This document shows positions 53,399 through 62,301 of a stretch of 64,000 bases of DNA, piece by piece. Each line of letters begins with the position of its first letter. Position 1 is the first letter of the stretch. The DNA lies in the NCBI RefSeq assembly GCF_040081985.1, contig NZ_JBEBMH010000008.1, forward strand, positions 62,001-126,000, in the 5' to 3' direction. The translations under genes were made by a program, and so were the position numbers. The DNA comes from Kumtagia yinganensis (GTDB lineage: Bacteria; Pseudomonadota; Alphaproteobacteria; Rhizobiales; Rhizobiaceae). The notes below the pieces were generated by a model. The model ran no database searches. It saw nothing but the letters and a program-made list of their open reading frames with translations, and was not told the origin of the DNA.

Positions 53399-53987
53399 GC
53401 CATCCAAATAAAGTCTATGACTTGATCTATAGTTCACACTTTATCAGCCCTGGCCGCGAAGGAAAGTAACTCAGCTTGGCTGGATAAGGTAAGGCTCGTG
53501 ATACGTCTTACCATTGCACTGCAGCATGAAAATGCGGCTATTATGATTTAGTTAGTGCCAGCTTCCTATTTGCCTGACGACACCGAAGTTATCACACCTC
53601 GCAAGATCCTTCGCCTCAGAACAGCGGGTTCCGATCGCGTCGGCGCGTGCGTAAGGAGCTTCGTCCTCGGCAACGGCGTCAGCGCCGAATAGCTCAACAC
53701 AACCTCATTGAAGGCAAGCCATGCGATCGACCTGACCGGCAATGATTTCGTTCAACTCGTGCACGGCAATGCAGGTGGAACCCAGGATCGACCGTCGAAG
53801 CCAATCGTCGGAAACTCGCATGCGACCGGGAAAGGGAGAGCCCGACACCCGCGCTTCCAAAATGGTGACAGCAAAAGGTCGCTTCCCGTAACCGCGGCTT
53901 CCGCCTGTGGGCTTCGGCACCAGGGGGGTTTGCGGACGTTTCGTTCGATATGCTAATATTATCCGATGGCGGCGAGGAGGCGCGGAC
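53399..53987. other. Intergenic region between tRNA-Ser and the GGDEF-EAL gene
   Basis: About 590 bases without a supported gene. AT-richer DNA (53400-53600 and 53945-53970). An open frame at 53907 exists but its ATG lacks a ribosome site and lies in the likely promoter of the following gene. Confidence 0.55.
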
Positions 53988-55739
53988 TTGCACCGCTTCT
54001 GGAAATTGTTTGGGTATCCGAAGGCAGCGCGTGCAGGCATCCGCCTAGGGCAGCGGCAGTCGAACCCGTCATCGGATGCCGAAATACATCTTGCCGGCTT
54101 TCTTAAGCATACCGCTGAGCTGATATCTTTCTACGATGACGAACTGCGACTGACGCAATATGCTTCGAGTCTGCAGCACATCCACAACGGCACCATGGTC
54201 CCAGGTGCGAGCGTCGGGGATATCTATCCCGCTTTGGCTGAAGGAGATCCAAGAGACGCACTTGGACGTGTCCTGCGCGACGGTTTGCCGACGACCGTCG
54301 AGCTTCAGATGCCAAGGCAGAAATCGAAGAAGGCGCTCGTTTTTCGGACGCCGGACGGTCTGGGCATCATCGAATCGGCGGACACACAATCCGTCATCGT
54401 CGAGGAAGCCGAGCACGAAAAACTTTTGCACCTCGCCACGCACGATGTGCTGACAGGTCTTCAGAACAGACGCCAGTTCAGCGAGCGGCTGAACGAGGTG
54501 CTGTCGGAGACCGACGGCGTCAGGGAACGCTCGGCGCTGCTGCAGATCGATCTCGACGATTTCAAATCCGTCAACGACACCCTCGGCCACAGCACCGGAG
54601 ATACGTTGCTGCAGCTCGCTGCGAACAGGATCAGGAGCGCTCTGCGGGACGGCGATTCGGCCTATCGTTATGCGGGCGACGAGTTCGCGGTGATCCAGAG
54701 CGGCAAGCAGCAACCGGCGGAAGCCGAAGGGCTTGCGCAGGCGCTGGTTGACGAGTTCAAGGCGCCATTTATCATCAACGACATCCCGCTTTTCGTAGGC
54801 GCGAGCATCGGCATCGCCTTCGGTCCGCAGCATGGCGCGGAAAGCGAGGAACTGATGAAGGCCGCGGATATCGCGCTCTATGCGGCAAAGCGCGATGGCC
54901 GCGGCTGCGCGCGGGTTTTCAACCGCTCCATGATGATGCTGCTGGAACAGCGCGAGAATCTGAGGCGAAGTCTTCGCGTCGCGCTGGAGCGGCATGAACT
55001 CTACCTCGAATACCAGCCGCTTATCCGCCCGCCATCGACGATCGTCGGGTTCGAGGCCCTTCTGCGCTGGCACCATCCCGAAATCGGCCTGATCCCTCCG
55101 AACGTCTTCATCCCCATGGCCGAGAACGACGGCCTGATGGAAGAAATCGGCCGCTGGGTGCTCGAGGAAGCCTGCCGCGAGGCCATGACCTGGCCTGCCT
55201 CGCTGAACATCGCCGTCAATCTTTCGCCGGCGCAATTTCTCAGCGGCTCGCTCACCGACACCGTCGCTCAGATCCTGGATTCCGTCGGCATGCGGGCCGA
55301 TCGGCTCGAACTTGAGATAACCGAATCGGTCCTGCTCGAGCAGACGGTCGACAATCTCGACACGCTGAACACACTGAACGTGCTCGGCATCAAGATTTCC
55401 CTCGACGATTTCGGCACGCATTACTCGTCGCTGGGATATCTGAAGAACTTCCCTTTCGACACGCTCAAGATCGACCGCTACTTCATCGAAGACCTGTTGA
55501 CTGATCGAAAAAGCCAGACAATCGTCCGTTCCATCCTGAGTCTGGCGCACGGCCTGGGCATGAGCGTCACAGCGGAAGGGGTCGAGACAGTGGCGCAGTC
55601 GCGGTGGCTGGTCGACGAAGGCTGCGATACCCTCCAGGGCAACTTCCTGGGACAGTCGATGAGCGCTGACGCGGTGCAGGATTTCATGGCCCGACCGCAG
55701 ATGGTGTTACCAAGGCTGGAACAGCAGGGCCGAGGGTAA
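53988..55739 (+). CDS. GGDEF-EAL protein (c-di-GMP turnover), TTG start
   Basis: 583 residues. A TTG at 53988 has GAGGAGG at 53974-53980, seven bases upstream, and is preferred over the ATG at 53907. A PAS-like N-terminal region (about residues 25-135) precedes GGDEF with RYAGDEFAVI and an RxxD I-site five residues earlier (RDGDSAYRY), so it is probably cyclase-competent with product inhibition. The EAL domain has FEALLRW, VNLSPAQF, LEITESVLL, DDFGTHYSSLGY, KIDRYFI and EGVETVAQ, the residues expected of a working phosphodiesterase. The usual DDFGTG reads DDFGTH. No membrane segment. It lies 125 bases before the partner-switch cluster. Confidence 0.92.
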   Translation: MHRFWKLFGYPKAARAGIRLGQRQSNPSSDAEIHLAGFLKHTAELISFYDDELRLTQYASSLQHIHNGTMVPGASVGDIYPALAEGDPRDALGRVLRDGLPTTVELQMPRQKSKKALVFRTPDGLGIIESADTQSVIVEEAEHEKLLHLATHDVLTGLQNRRQFSERLNEVLSETDGVRERSALLQIDLDDFKSVNDTLGHSTGDTLLQLAANRIRSALRDGDSAYRYAGDEFAVIQSGKQQPAEAEGLAQALVDEFKAPFIINDIPLFVGASIGIAFGPQHGAESEELMKAADIALYAAKRDGRGCARVFNRSMMMLLEQRENLRRSLRVALERHELYLEYQPLIRPPSTIVGFEALLRWHHPEIGLIPPNVFIPMAENDGLMEEIGRWVLEEACREAMTWPASLNIAVNLSPAQFLSGSLTDTVAQILDSVGMRADRLELEITESVLLEQTVDNLDTLNTLNVLGIKISLDDFGTHYSSLGYLKNFPFDTLKIDRYFIEDLLTDRKSQTIVRSILSLAHGLGMSVTAEGVETVAQSRWLVDEGCDTLQGNFLGQSMSADAVQDFMARPQMVLPRLEQQGRG

Positions 55740-55864
55740 TTTATATGGATTTCCGCTGGCGAACAGGCTTACCATCCGCGCGCGCTTTGCCGAATATCAA
55801 TTTGCTGTCGTGAATAGACATTCGCAGCATTTCGCCGAATACGATCTGAATCCGAGGAAGCCAA

Positions 55865-56389
55865 ATGCCAACGAAAGCTGCGCGGGATGACATTGCCGAT
55901 CACGACTTCCGCGCAATGATCCAGATCGACATGCAGATCGCTTCCTTTCATTCCAACTGGACCCATTGCGACTACATAGCGACGTACCTCGCGCGCACCA
56001 TCAGTCACAACCGGCCCGACTCGGTTCTGTTTTCCAATCTCTTTTCTTCCGCGCTGAACGAGTTGCTGGAGCTCACCTTCCGCACCCGTCACGTCGGCGG
56101 CGCCCTCGCCTGCAAGATCTCGCGCCGTGGCGAAACCGACAGGGTGGAACTGACGTTTGCCTGCGGCGAGGAAGAGCGCCAGTTCTTCGAGGAGGCCGTC
56201 TCGCGGATCCAGCAGGACGATCGGCCCGGCAGGTATCTGAACTCGCTGTCGGGCGATATCGCCCCCAGCCGCGACATGATGCTGCTCGAACTGGCCGTCA
56301 ACTATCGCGCAGCCATCAGGCTGCAGGAAGCCGGCGACGACACCATCACTCTGGTCGTCGATCTCCCGCTCGGAGGCATGACACATTGA
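55865..56389 (+). CDS. Degenerate GHKL/slr1658-like switch protein
   Basis: 174 residues starting MPTKAARDDIADHDFRAMIQ. The layout parallels the kinase-like protein at 59922: NWTHCDYIATYLARTI aligns with WHHCATTSDFIADLFSL, and FSSALNELLELTFR with YLVNELIENAVKFR. The Mg-binding Asn is replaced by Leu (NELLELT for NELIENA), and the Gly-rich GSGLGLL loop is missing (SRDMMLLEL). ATP binding is therefore doubtful. SiaB/DUF6272-like proteins are the nearest family I recall. First gene of the cluster; its stop overlaps the TTG start of the methyltransferase. Confidence 0.75.
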   Translation: MPTKAARDDIADHDFRAMIQIDMQIASFHSNWTHCDYIATYLARTISHNRPDSVLFSNLFSSALNELLELTFRTRHVGGALACKISRRGETDRVELTFACGEEERQFFEEAVSRIQQDDRPGRYLNSLSGDIAPSRDMMLLELAVNYRAAIRLQEAGDDTITLVVDLPLGGMTH

Positions 56390-57570
56390 GCGCGACCACC
56401 TTCGGCTCACTGGCGCGATTCAAGGCGCATTTCGACCTGAGCAATCAGGAATTCTCGATCTCGGGCTCCGTGCGGCCCCAGACGATCGACGAGCTCGCGC
56501 CAAGCCTGTCCCTGTTGAAAGAGTCCATCGACCGGGTGCGCGGTGTGCTTTACGTGAACGTCAGGCGGCTTGCGCAGATGAACAACATCGCGTTCCACGC
56601 CTTTTCGCGGGTGATCATCGACACTTCCCGGATCCGGCCCGATCTCAGATTTGTCATCGTGACCTCGAGCGTGGTCGGCTGGACGACGCGCAAGTTCGCA
56701 CGTCTCGGTCATATCGAGCCGAACATCGTCGTCGAAGAGTACGACACGGAATTCTACCCCGGACAAACCTTCCTCGAAGAAGGCGGGTTCATTCCGGTCC
56801 TGCGCACGCAGACCAAGATGACCTGGCGCCACGAGCGCGCCATCCTCCCACGCCACGGCATGCGCGCGGGTATCATCATGGCTGACATCTGCTGCGGCAT
56901 TGGCGATTTCGCACTGCTCGTGCAGAAGGAATTCCAGCCTTCTCGAATCGTCGCGCTCGACCATTCCAAGTCGAGCCTCGCCTATGCGCGCCGCGTGGCC
57001 CAGGAGTTCGACGTAAAGGGCGTCGAATACACCTATGGCGATGCCTCCGAGATGCTGCTGGAGGACGACCAGTTCGACCTCGTGACCTGTCGGCACTCGC
57101 TGCAGATATTCGACCGGCCGGCCCTGATCCTGAAGGAGATGTACCGTATTTGCAAACCTGGCGGGCGCGTGTACGTCACCAACGAGAAAATCTCGCAATG
57201 CCTGGGCGAACCGCGCGGCGAATCAATCGAATGGACTTATGACGAGCTTGCCAAGTTGTTTGCCCATTTCAAAATGGACCTGGAATTTGGCCCCAAAAGC
57301 CGCCATTACCTGATGGATGCTGGTTTCGATGATGTTCGCGCCGAATCCTTCATGGTGACCAATCTCGACGGCGATCCGCAGGATTTTGCAGACGTTATCC
57401 AGGCCTGGGAGGATACTTTTGCCGGAGAGATGTCCGGCAAGCGCGGCGACAGCCCTGAATTCATCGAGCGGTTCCGCAAGGGCTTTCAGGATCATATCTT
57501 TGCAGCGCTTCACCCCAAGGGATATGCTGGCTGGCCGGTCTGGGTCGCATCGGGGCGCAAACCCCTATGA
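56386..57570 (+). CDS. STAS-like domain fused to a SAM-dependent methyltransferase
   Basis: 394 residues from a TTG at 56386 with GGAGG at 56372-56376; the TTG overlaps the previous stop (TTGA). Residues 1-130 align without gaps to the STAS protein at 60658: GSVRPQTIDELAPSLSLL, LYVNVRRLAQMNNIAFHAF and FVIVTSSVVGWTTRKFARLG. The phosphorylatable Ser-Ser of NSSG is Asn-Ile here. The C-terminal part is a class I methyltransferase: MADICCGIGDFA (motif I), VALDHSKSS, YTYGDASEM and LKEMYRICKPGGRVYVT. Substrate unknown. Stop overlaps the phosphatase start by four bases. An enzyme as the output of a STAS switch is my inference. Confidence 0.82.
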   Translation: MSATTFGSLARFKAHFDLSNQEFSISGSVRPQTIDELAPSLSLLKESIDRVRGVLYVNVRRLAQMNNIAFHAFSRVIIDTSRIRPDLRFVIVTSSVVGWTTRKFARLGHIEPNIVVEEYDTEFYPGQTFLEEGGFIPVLRTQTKMTWRHERAILPRHGMRAGIIMADICCGIGDFALLVQKEFQPSRIVALDHSKSSLAYARRVAQEFDVKGVEYTYGDASEMLLEDDQFDLVTCRHSLQIFDRPALILKEMYRICKPGGRVYVTNEKISQCLGEPRGESIEWTYDELAKLFAHFKMDLEFGPKSRHYLMDAGFDDVRAESFMVTNLDGDPQDFADVIQAWEDTFAGEMSGKRGDSPEFIERFRKGFQDHIFAALHPKGYAGWPVWVASGRKPL

Positions 57571-59918
57571 GCCCAGTGGAAGAAGCCACATCGCGCTTCG
57601 GGCTTCGTTCGTTCCGAGCGAAGTTCCTGCTGGTTGTCGGCAGTGCGGTGCTGTTCGACCTGCTGGTCAGCGGCGGCCTGGCGCTATGGAACGTGAATCG
57701 GCTGTCGCGGGACGCGACGGAGCAGGTGGGGCTCGGCCTGACCAAGGCGACCAGCGAATATCTTCAGAACTATATCGCCACCACCGCCGAAAGAACCGAC
57801 CTGCTGATCGACCAGGTCCACACCGAAATGGACATTCTCGCCGGATCGACGCAGGCGCTCATCGATCATCCCGAGGTTCAGGCAGCATTGGGCGAGGCAA
57901 TCGAACGCGATCCCTCGTTCTCCACTCCGCTCACATACAATCCGGCCGGCGACTGGTGGCAGAACGAACCTGGAGAGGCTTCTGTTGTTACCGTGTGGGG
58001 CTATCTGCTCAATGCGACCAGAAATCTGCCTCCCAACGTTGCGGCCATCGTCAGTGACAGCACGGCCTTCAACATTTTTGGCCCTGCCGTTCAGAACAGC
58101 GGCACGCGCAAGCTGCAGGTCTACTTCCTCGGGCCGAAAAGCGCTCCGATCCTGCGCTTGACCCCCTACACCAATCAGGGCGTCACGTTCGATCGCGTCT
58201 ACCCCGGTCACAATAAAACGAACTGGTGGGATTTCTTCTTTCCCCAGCTTTACGAGGATTGGCAGGGCTGGCTCAAGGACCCTTCGAGCAAGCCGGTCGA
58301 CGACGAGATCACCACGCTCTCGCCCTACATGGACGGTGTCACCGGCAAGATAATCGTCAGTTTCATGCGTCCCGTGTGGACCAGAGACCGAAAGGACCTG
58401 GCCGGCGTCATCGGCGCCGACCTGACGCTCGACCAGGTGGCCGATATCGTCCAGAGCGTGAAGATCGCGGACACCGGCTTCGCCTTTCTTGCAATGTCGA
58501 ACGGCAATGTTCTCGCCGTCACGCCGGCCGGCGAGAAGACGCTCGGCATCGGCAACACCAGCCCATCCGTATTCGACCGGTCCCTGCGCAAGAGCAGCCA
58601 GGCGGCTATCGCTTCGCTTCCTCTCGACCAGGCCAATGATGGCGCAATCCAGACTATCACGCTCGACTATGAGGGCGAAAAGCACAACTACATTGTTGTT
58701 CTAAAGCAGCTCAAACCGACGAACATGTGGAGTGCCGGGCCGATTACGAAGGAAACGATGACAGTCGGCATCGTGGTGCCTGAGCGAGAGATCTATGCCA
58801 CTCTCATCGCTACCCAGAACAGCATCTCGCAGGCAACAAACCGCATCCTGCTCTACCAACTGGCAGCGATCTGCGTTGCGCTGCTGATCGTCTTCGCCGC
58901 GGTGTTCGGCCTGTCCAAGCGCATAACCGCCGGCCTCAGCGCCCTGGCTTCCGCCGCGCGTAGGCTGCAGTCCAAGGACTATTCCGTCCGGGTCGACATC
59001 CCCACGAAGGACGAGGTCGGCGAGGTTGGCGTGGCCTTCAACAAGATGGCGGAGGAAATCAGCTTTCACACGGAAAACCTGGAGCAAATGGTCGAGGACC
59101 GGACCCAGGATCTTGAGGACGCCAATAAGAAGATCTCGACCCTCAACGAGAAGCTGCGGAGCGAGAACATCCGGCTCGGGGCGGAACTCGATGTTGCACG
59201 TCACATCCAGATGATGGTGCTGCCCAAGGCCCGCGAACTCGCAGCCATTCCTGGTGTCGAGATCGCCGCCTATATGCGCCCGGCCGACGAGGTGGGGGGC
59301 GACTATTACGACGTGCTGCAGCAGGATGGTGGAAGGCTGAAGATCGGCATCGGCGACGTCACCGGGCACGGCCTTGAAAGCGGCGTGCTGATGCTGATGG
59401 TTCAGTCCGTGGCCCGCGCCTTGCAGGAAACCGGCGAGGAAGACCCATTGCAGTTCCTCGAACGGCTCAATCGCGCAATCTTCAAGAATCTCGAGCGCAC
59501 AAACTCCGACAAGCACCTCTCATTAGCCTTCCTCGATTATGAGGATGAACAACTGACCCTCTCGGGACAGCATGAAGAGGTGCTGGTCATGCGCGAAGGC
59601 GGCGACGTGGAACGCATCGACACGATCGATCTCGGCCTGCCCATCGGGCTTGAGCAGGACATTTCGCCCTTTGTCGCAACCCGCAATATCCCCTTTGCCA
59701 GCGGCGACGTCGTCGTCCTTCACACCGACGGCGTGACCGAGGCCGAGAATCCGCGCGGCGAGTTGTTCGGGCTGGATCGCCTCTGCGAAAGCGCCCGCCA
59801 GCGCTACGGCGCCAGCGCCGAGGAGATGAAGACAGGGATCGTGGAAGACTTGATGGCACACATCGGCACCCGCAAAATTCACGACGACATCACGCTCGTC
59901 GTCATGAGACACAGGTGA
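57567..59918 (+). CDS. Membrane-anchored SpoIIE/PP2C phosphatase with sensor and HAMP domains
   Basis: 783 residues. Membrane segment 1 (FLLVVGSAVLFDLLVSGGLA), a large periplasmic dCache-like sensor (about 45-430), membrane segment 2 (YQLAAICVALLIVFAAVFGL), HAMP and coiled coil (about 455-545). The C-terminal PP2C/SpoIIE domain has ADEVGGDYYDV, GIGDVTGHGLESGVLMLM, LHTDGVTEAEN and HDDITLVVMR, giving the metal-binding Asp residues. It would dephosphorylate a STAS partner on a periplasmic cue, like SiaA or RsbU. Overlaps the methyltransferase gene by four bases. Confidence 0.93.
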   Translation: MSPVEEATSRFGLRSFRAKFLLVVGSAVLFDLLVSGGLALWNVNRLSRDATEQVGLGLTKATSEYLQNYIATTAERTDLLIDQVHTEMDILAGSTQALIDHPEVQAALGEAIERDPSFSTPLTYNPAGDWWQNEPGEASVVTVWGYLLNATRNLPPNVAAIVSDSTAFNIFGPAVQNSGTRKLQVYFLGPKSAPILRLTPYTNQGVTFDRVYPGHNKTNWWDFFFPQLYEDWQGWLKDPSSKPVDDEITTLSPYMDGVTGKIIVSFMRPVWTRDRKDLAGVIGADLTLDQVADIVQSVKIADTGFAFLAMSNGNVLAVTPAGEKTLGIGNTSPSVFDRSLRKSSQAAIASLPLDQANDGAIQTITLDYEGEKHNYIVVLKQLKPTNMWSAGPITKETMTVGIVVPEREIYATLIATQNSISQATNRILLYQLAAICVALLIVFAAVFGLSKRITAGLSALASAARRLQSKDYSVRVDIPTKDEVGEVGVAFNKMAEEISFHTENLEQMVEDRTQDLEDANKKISTLNEKLRSENIRLGAELDVARHIQMMVLPKARELAAIPGVEIAAYMRPADEVGGDYYDVLQQDGGRLKIGIGDVTGHGLESGVLMLMVQSVARALQETGEEDPLQFLERLNRAIFKNLERTNSDKHLSLAFLDYEDEQLTLSGQHEEVLVMREGGDVERIDTIDLGLPIGLEQDISPFVATRNIPFASGDVVVLHTDGVTEAENPRGELFGLDRLCESARQRYGASAEEMKTGIVEDLMAHIGTRKIHDDITLVVMRHR

Positions 59919-59921
59919 GCA

Positions 59922-60479
59922 ATGGCCACTCTGTTTGGACCCGCGGATATTGCAATCGGAATGAAGGACAGCGTCAGCCGCGTGCGGCTGTTCGACGGAC
60001 CGCTGGACTTGAGGTGGCATCACTGCGCGACGACGTCGGATTTCATCGCCGATCTCTTCTCCCTGCCCTTTCATGCGTCGCGCAACGACTACCGGGAGGT
60101 TCGTCACAACATCGGCTACCTCGTCAACGAACTCATCGAGAACGCGGTGAAGTTCCGCGAGCCCGGCGAGATCATGGTCGAGGCGTCGATGGATACAGAG
60201 AACTTCAAGGTCAAAGTATCGAACGTCGTTGCCGACGCCACCGCCGCGACTTTTCAGGAACTGCTTTCGGAGATAACGATCGGCGATCCCGGCGATATGC
60301 TGATCAGCCGCATCGAGGCCAATGCCGCGGACCCGGATGACACCGGATCGGGTCTGGGCCTGCTGACACTGATGAGCGACTACGGCGTACGTCTTGCCTG
60401 GATATTCAGCCCCGTGGATGAGGGCGACCGAGTCCATCTCGAGACATTCGCTACCATCTCGATTTCACAGTCTCACTAA
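59922..60479 (+). CDS. GHKL kinase-like switch protein (slr1658 superfamily)
   Basis: 185 residues starting MATLFGPADIAIGMKDSVSR. The N-box of GHKL ATPases is intact in YLVNELIENAVKF and the G2 loop in DDTGSGLGLLTLMSDYG, so ATP binding is expected. It is too short for a sensor kinase and fits an anti-sigma-type Ser kinase or slr1658-type regulator that phosphorylates a STAS partner. Begins four bases after the phosphatase stop; the STAS gene follows 178 bases later. Confidence 0.83.
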   Translation: MATLFGPADIAIGMKDSVSRVRLFDGPLDLRWHHCATTSDFIADLFSLPFHASRNDYREVRHNIGYLVNELIENAVKFREPGEIMVEASMDTENFKVKVSNVVADATAATFQELLSEITIGDPGDMLISRIEANAADPDDTGSGLGLLTLMSDYGVRLAWIFSPVDEGDRVHLETFATISISQSH

Positions 60480-60657
60480 GCCTGTGGAGATTCCGGCCGG
60501 GGCGAGCCGAATTGGTGGTGTTCGAGAGCCGAAGCGCAGTGTACATCCCCGTACATCAGCGTCGGAAGCGTGGAGAGGCGTCATTGGTGGGCATCCTCGC
60601 TTGAGTATCAAAAGCTGAAGGTCGTACGAGCGCATTCAGGAAAGAACGAAGCCGCAC

Positions 60658-60996
60658 ATGGAAATCAAAACGGACGACTACCGTGTCTGGACCGAGGGCA
60701 ACGATGTCCATTTCGACGGATCCATGCGCCTCTCCGGCACGGAGGCCTACGCGCCGATCATGGCGCTGATGACCCGCATCCTGGCGTCCAAGCCGCCCTC
60801 CATGACGCTCGACCTGACCGACCTGGAATTCCTGAACTCCTCGGGCATCAATCTGCTGGCAAAATTCACCATCGAGGTCCGCAAACAGTCCGACGTGAGG
60901 CTCGTCGTGCGGGGGAGCTCGGAAATTCCGTGGCAGACCAAGTCCCTGCCGAATTTGAAGAAACTCCATCCGGCGGTGTCGCTGGAGATCGACTGA
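60658..60996 (+). CDS. STAS-like switch protein (slr1659 superfamily)
   Basis: 112 residues starting MEIKTDDYRVWTEGNDVHFD. GSMRLSGTEAYAPIMALM, TLDLTDLEFLNSSGINLLAK and WQTKSLPNLKKLHPAVSLEI match slr1659-type STAS proteins. The Ser-Ser at NSSG is the expected phosphorylation site for the kinase-like protein at 59922 and the target of the SpoIIE phosphatase. The 178-base gap upstream holds no gene and may carry its own promoter. Confidence 0.83.
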   Translation: MEIKTDDYRVWTEGNDVHFDGSMRLSGTEAYAPIMALMTRILASKPPSMTLDLTDLEFLNSSGINLLAKFTIEVRKQSDVRLVVRGSSEIPWQTKSLPNLKKLHPAVSLEID

Positions 60997-61155
60997 CCGC
61001 GCGGTCGAACACCTGCCTCCCAGATCGCCAAGGAAAGGGCCGCACCGACGATCGACGTGATGGCGCTTCCCGCTCTGGCGCTACCTGCGGGAGAGGAAGC
61101 GGGATGTCCAATCGAGGACGACGCTCCCCAGCCTGGAAATTCGTTGCGTCGCCAG

Positions 61156-61193
61156 ATGTCAAAGCATGTCGCCATGCGTATAATTTGCAAATT
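61156..61193 (+). promoter_or_regulatory. Candidate lacI promoter with palindrome
   Basis: ATGTCA (61156-61161) and a perfect TATAAT (61179-61184) are 17 bases apart. A perfect 12-base palindrome AATTTGCAAATT (61182-61193) overlaps the -10 and expected start site. This is a possible autoregulatory operator for the LacI protein encoded 85 bases downstream. Confidence 0.5.
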
Positions 61194-61278
61194 TTATTCG
61201 TCTTTTACTTGCGAATATTACGGCGGCAAGCATTGAATCGGATCACGGGGACGGATATGGACGGCGCCGGAGGTCGAC

Positions 61279-62301
61279 ATGAAACGCGCCACGATGACCG
61301 ACGTCGCCCGGCTTGCCGGCGTTTCGCAGGGCACCGTCTCGATCGTGCTCAACGATGTGGCGAACGCGCGCATCGCCAAGGCCACCCGCGAGCGGATCGT
61401 CGAGGCGGCGCGCAGCCTGGGTTACTCCAAGGGCCTTCGGCACAGCGCCGGCGCCGCTCCGACCCGCATCATCGGACTGCTCATCGACGAGATCGCCTCT
61501 ACCCCGTTTTTCCCACCCTTCGTTGAAGGAGCTCAGGCCGAAGCGGACGAAGCCGACTGCGTCATCTCGATGTTCCGGACGCGCCGGGATGCCGCCAGCG
61601 AAGCGGTCGCGATCGAGGTGCTGAAGACCCCGCGCCTTGCCGGCATCATCTATGCGACGCTGATCCGGCAGGTCGTAGAATTGCCCAAGAGCCTGCAAGG
61701 CATTCCGACCGTGCTGCTCAACTGCTCCAATGCCAAGGCGGGAGAGCTCTCGATCGTTCCGGCCGATGTCGCCGGCGCCTACGCGGCGACGGAAGTTCTT
61801 CTGAAAGCAGGTCACCGGCGCGTCGCGCATCTGACGGACCACCCGATGGTGGTTGCCGGCCCGGACCGCGAGGCCGGCTATCGGCAGGCATTGACCAACT
61901 GGGACATCGTCATCGACAGGAGCCTGATAAAATCCACCCCCTGGTCGCTCCGTCAGGGCCGCGAGCAAACCCACAGCCTGCTGGCGCTCCCCAATCCGCC
62001 GACGGGCATTTTCTGCTTCAATGACCGCATAGCCGCCGGCGCTTACGAAGCCATCAAGGAACGCGGTTTGCGTATCCCTGAGGATGTCTCCGTCGTCGGC
62101 TATGACAACGAACTCACCCTTGCCGAGCGCCTGGATCCGCCGCTGACGTCCATGCTGCTGCCCCATGAGGAGATGGGGAGGCAGGCGGTTCAGATGTTGC
62201 TTGACTATGAGAATGTGATGGCATCGAACCAGTTACCGCGCCTGCGCAAGGTCGAATGTCCCCTGATCATGCGCTTGTCCGTCGCTCCTCCACCCTCATA
62301 G
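61279..62301 (+). CDS. LacI family transcriptional regulator
   Basis: 340 residues. The N-terminal helix-turn-helix MTDVARLAGVSQGTVSIVLN and hinge helix precede a periplasmic-binding-protein-like effector domain (IIGLLIDEIASTPFFPPFVE to about residue 330). GGAGG at 61269-61273 supports the start. Probably regulates a sugar or polyamine-type transport locus; the nearest candidate target is only a remnant permease gene downstream. Confidence 0.93.
   Translation: MKRATMTDVARLAGVSQGTVSIVLNDVANARIAKATRERIVEAARSLGYSKGLRHSAGAAPTRIIGLLIDEIASTPFFPPFVEGAQAEADEADCVISMFRTRRDAASEAVAIEVLKTPRLAGIIYATLIRQVVELPKSLQGIPTVLLNCSNAKAGELSIVPADVAGAYAATEVLLKAGHRRVAHLTDHPMVVAGPDREAGYRQALTNWDIVIDRSLIKSTPWSLRQGREQTHSLLALPNPPTGIFCFNDRIAAGAYEAIKERGLRIPEDVSVVGYDNELTLAERLDPPLTSMLLPHEEMGRQAVQMLLDYENVMASNQLPRLRKVECPLIMRLSVAPPPS

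Noticed and set aside
53309..53987. Possible integration site at tRNA-Ser
   Set aside because: No integrase gene and no repeated tRNA 3' end could be seen downstream in the window.
54069..55550. 493-codon minus-strand frame opposite the GGDEF-EAL gene
   Set aside because: Shadow of a clear two-domain enzyme.
57684..58685. Minus-strand frame opposite the phosphatase sensor domain
   Set aside because: The same frame has no start context, and the plus strand codes for a coherent membrane protein.
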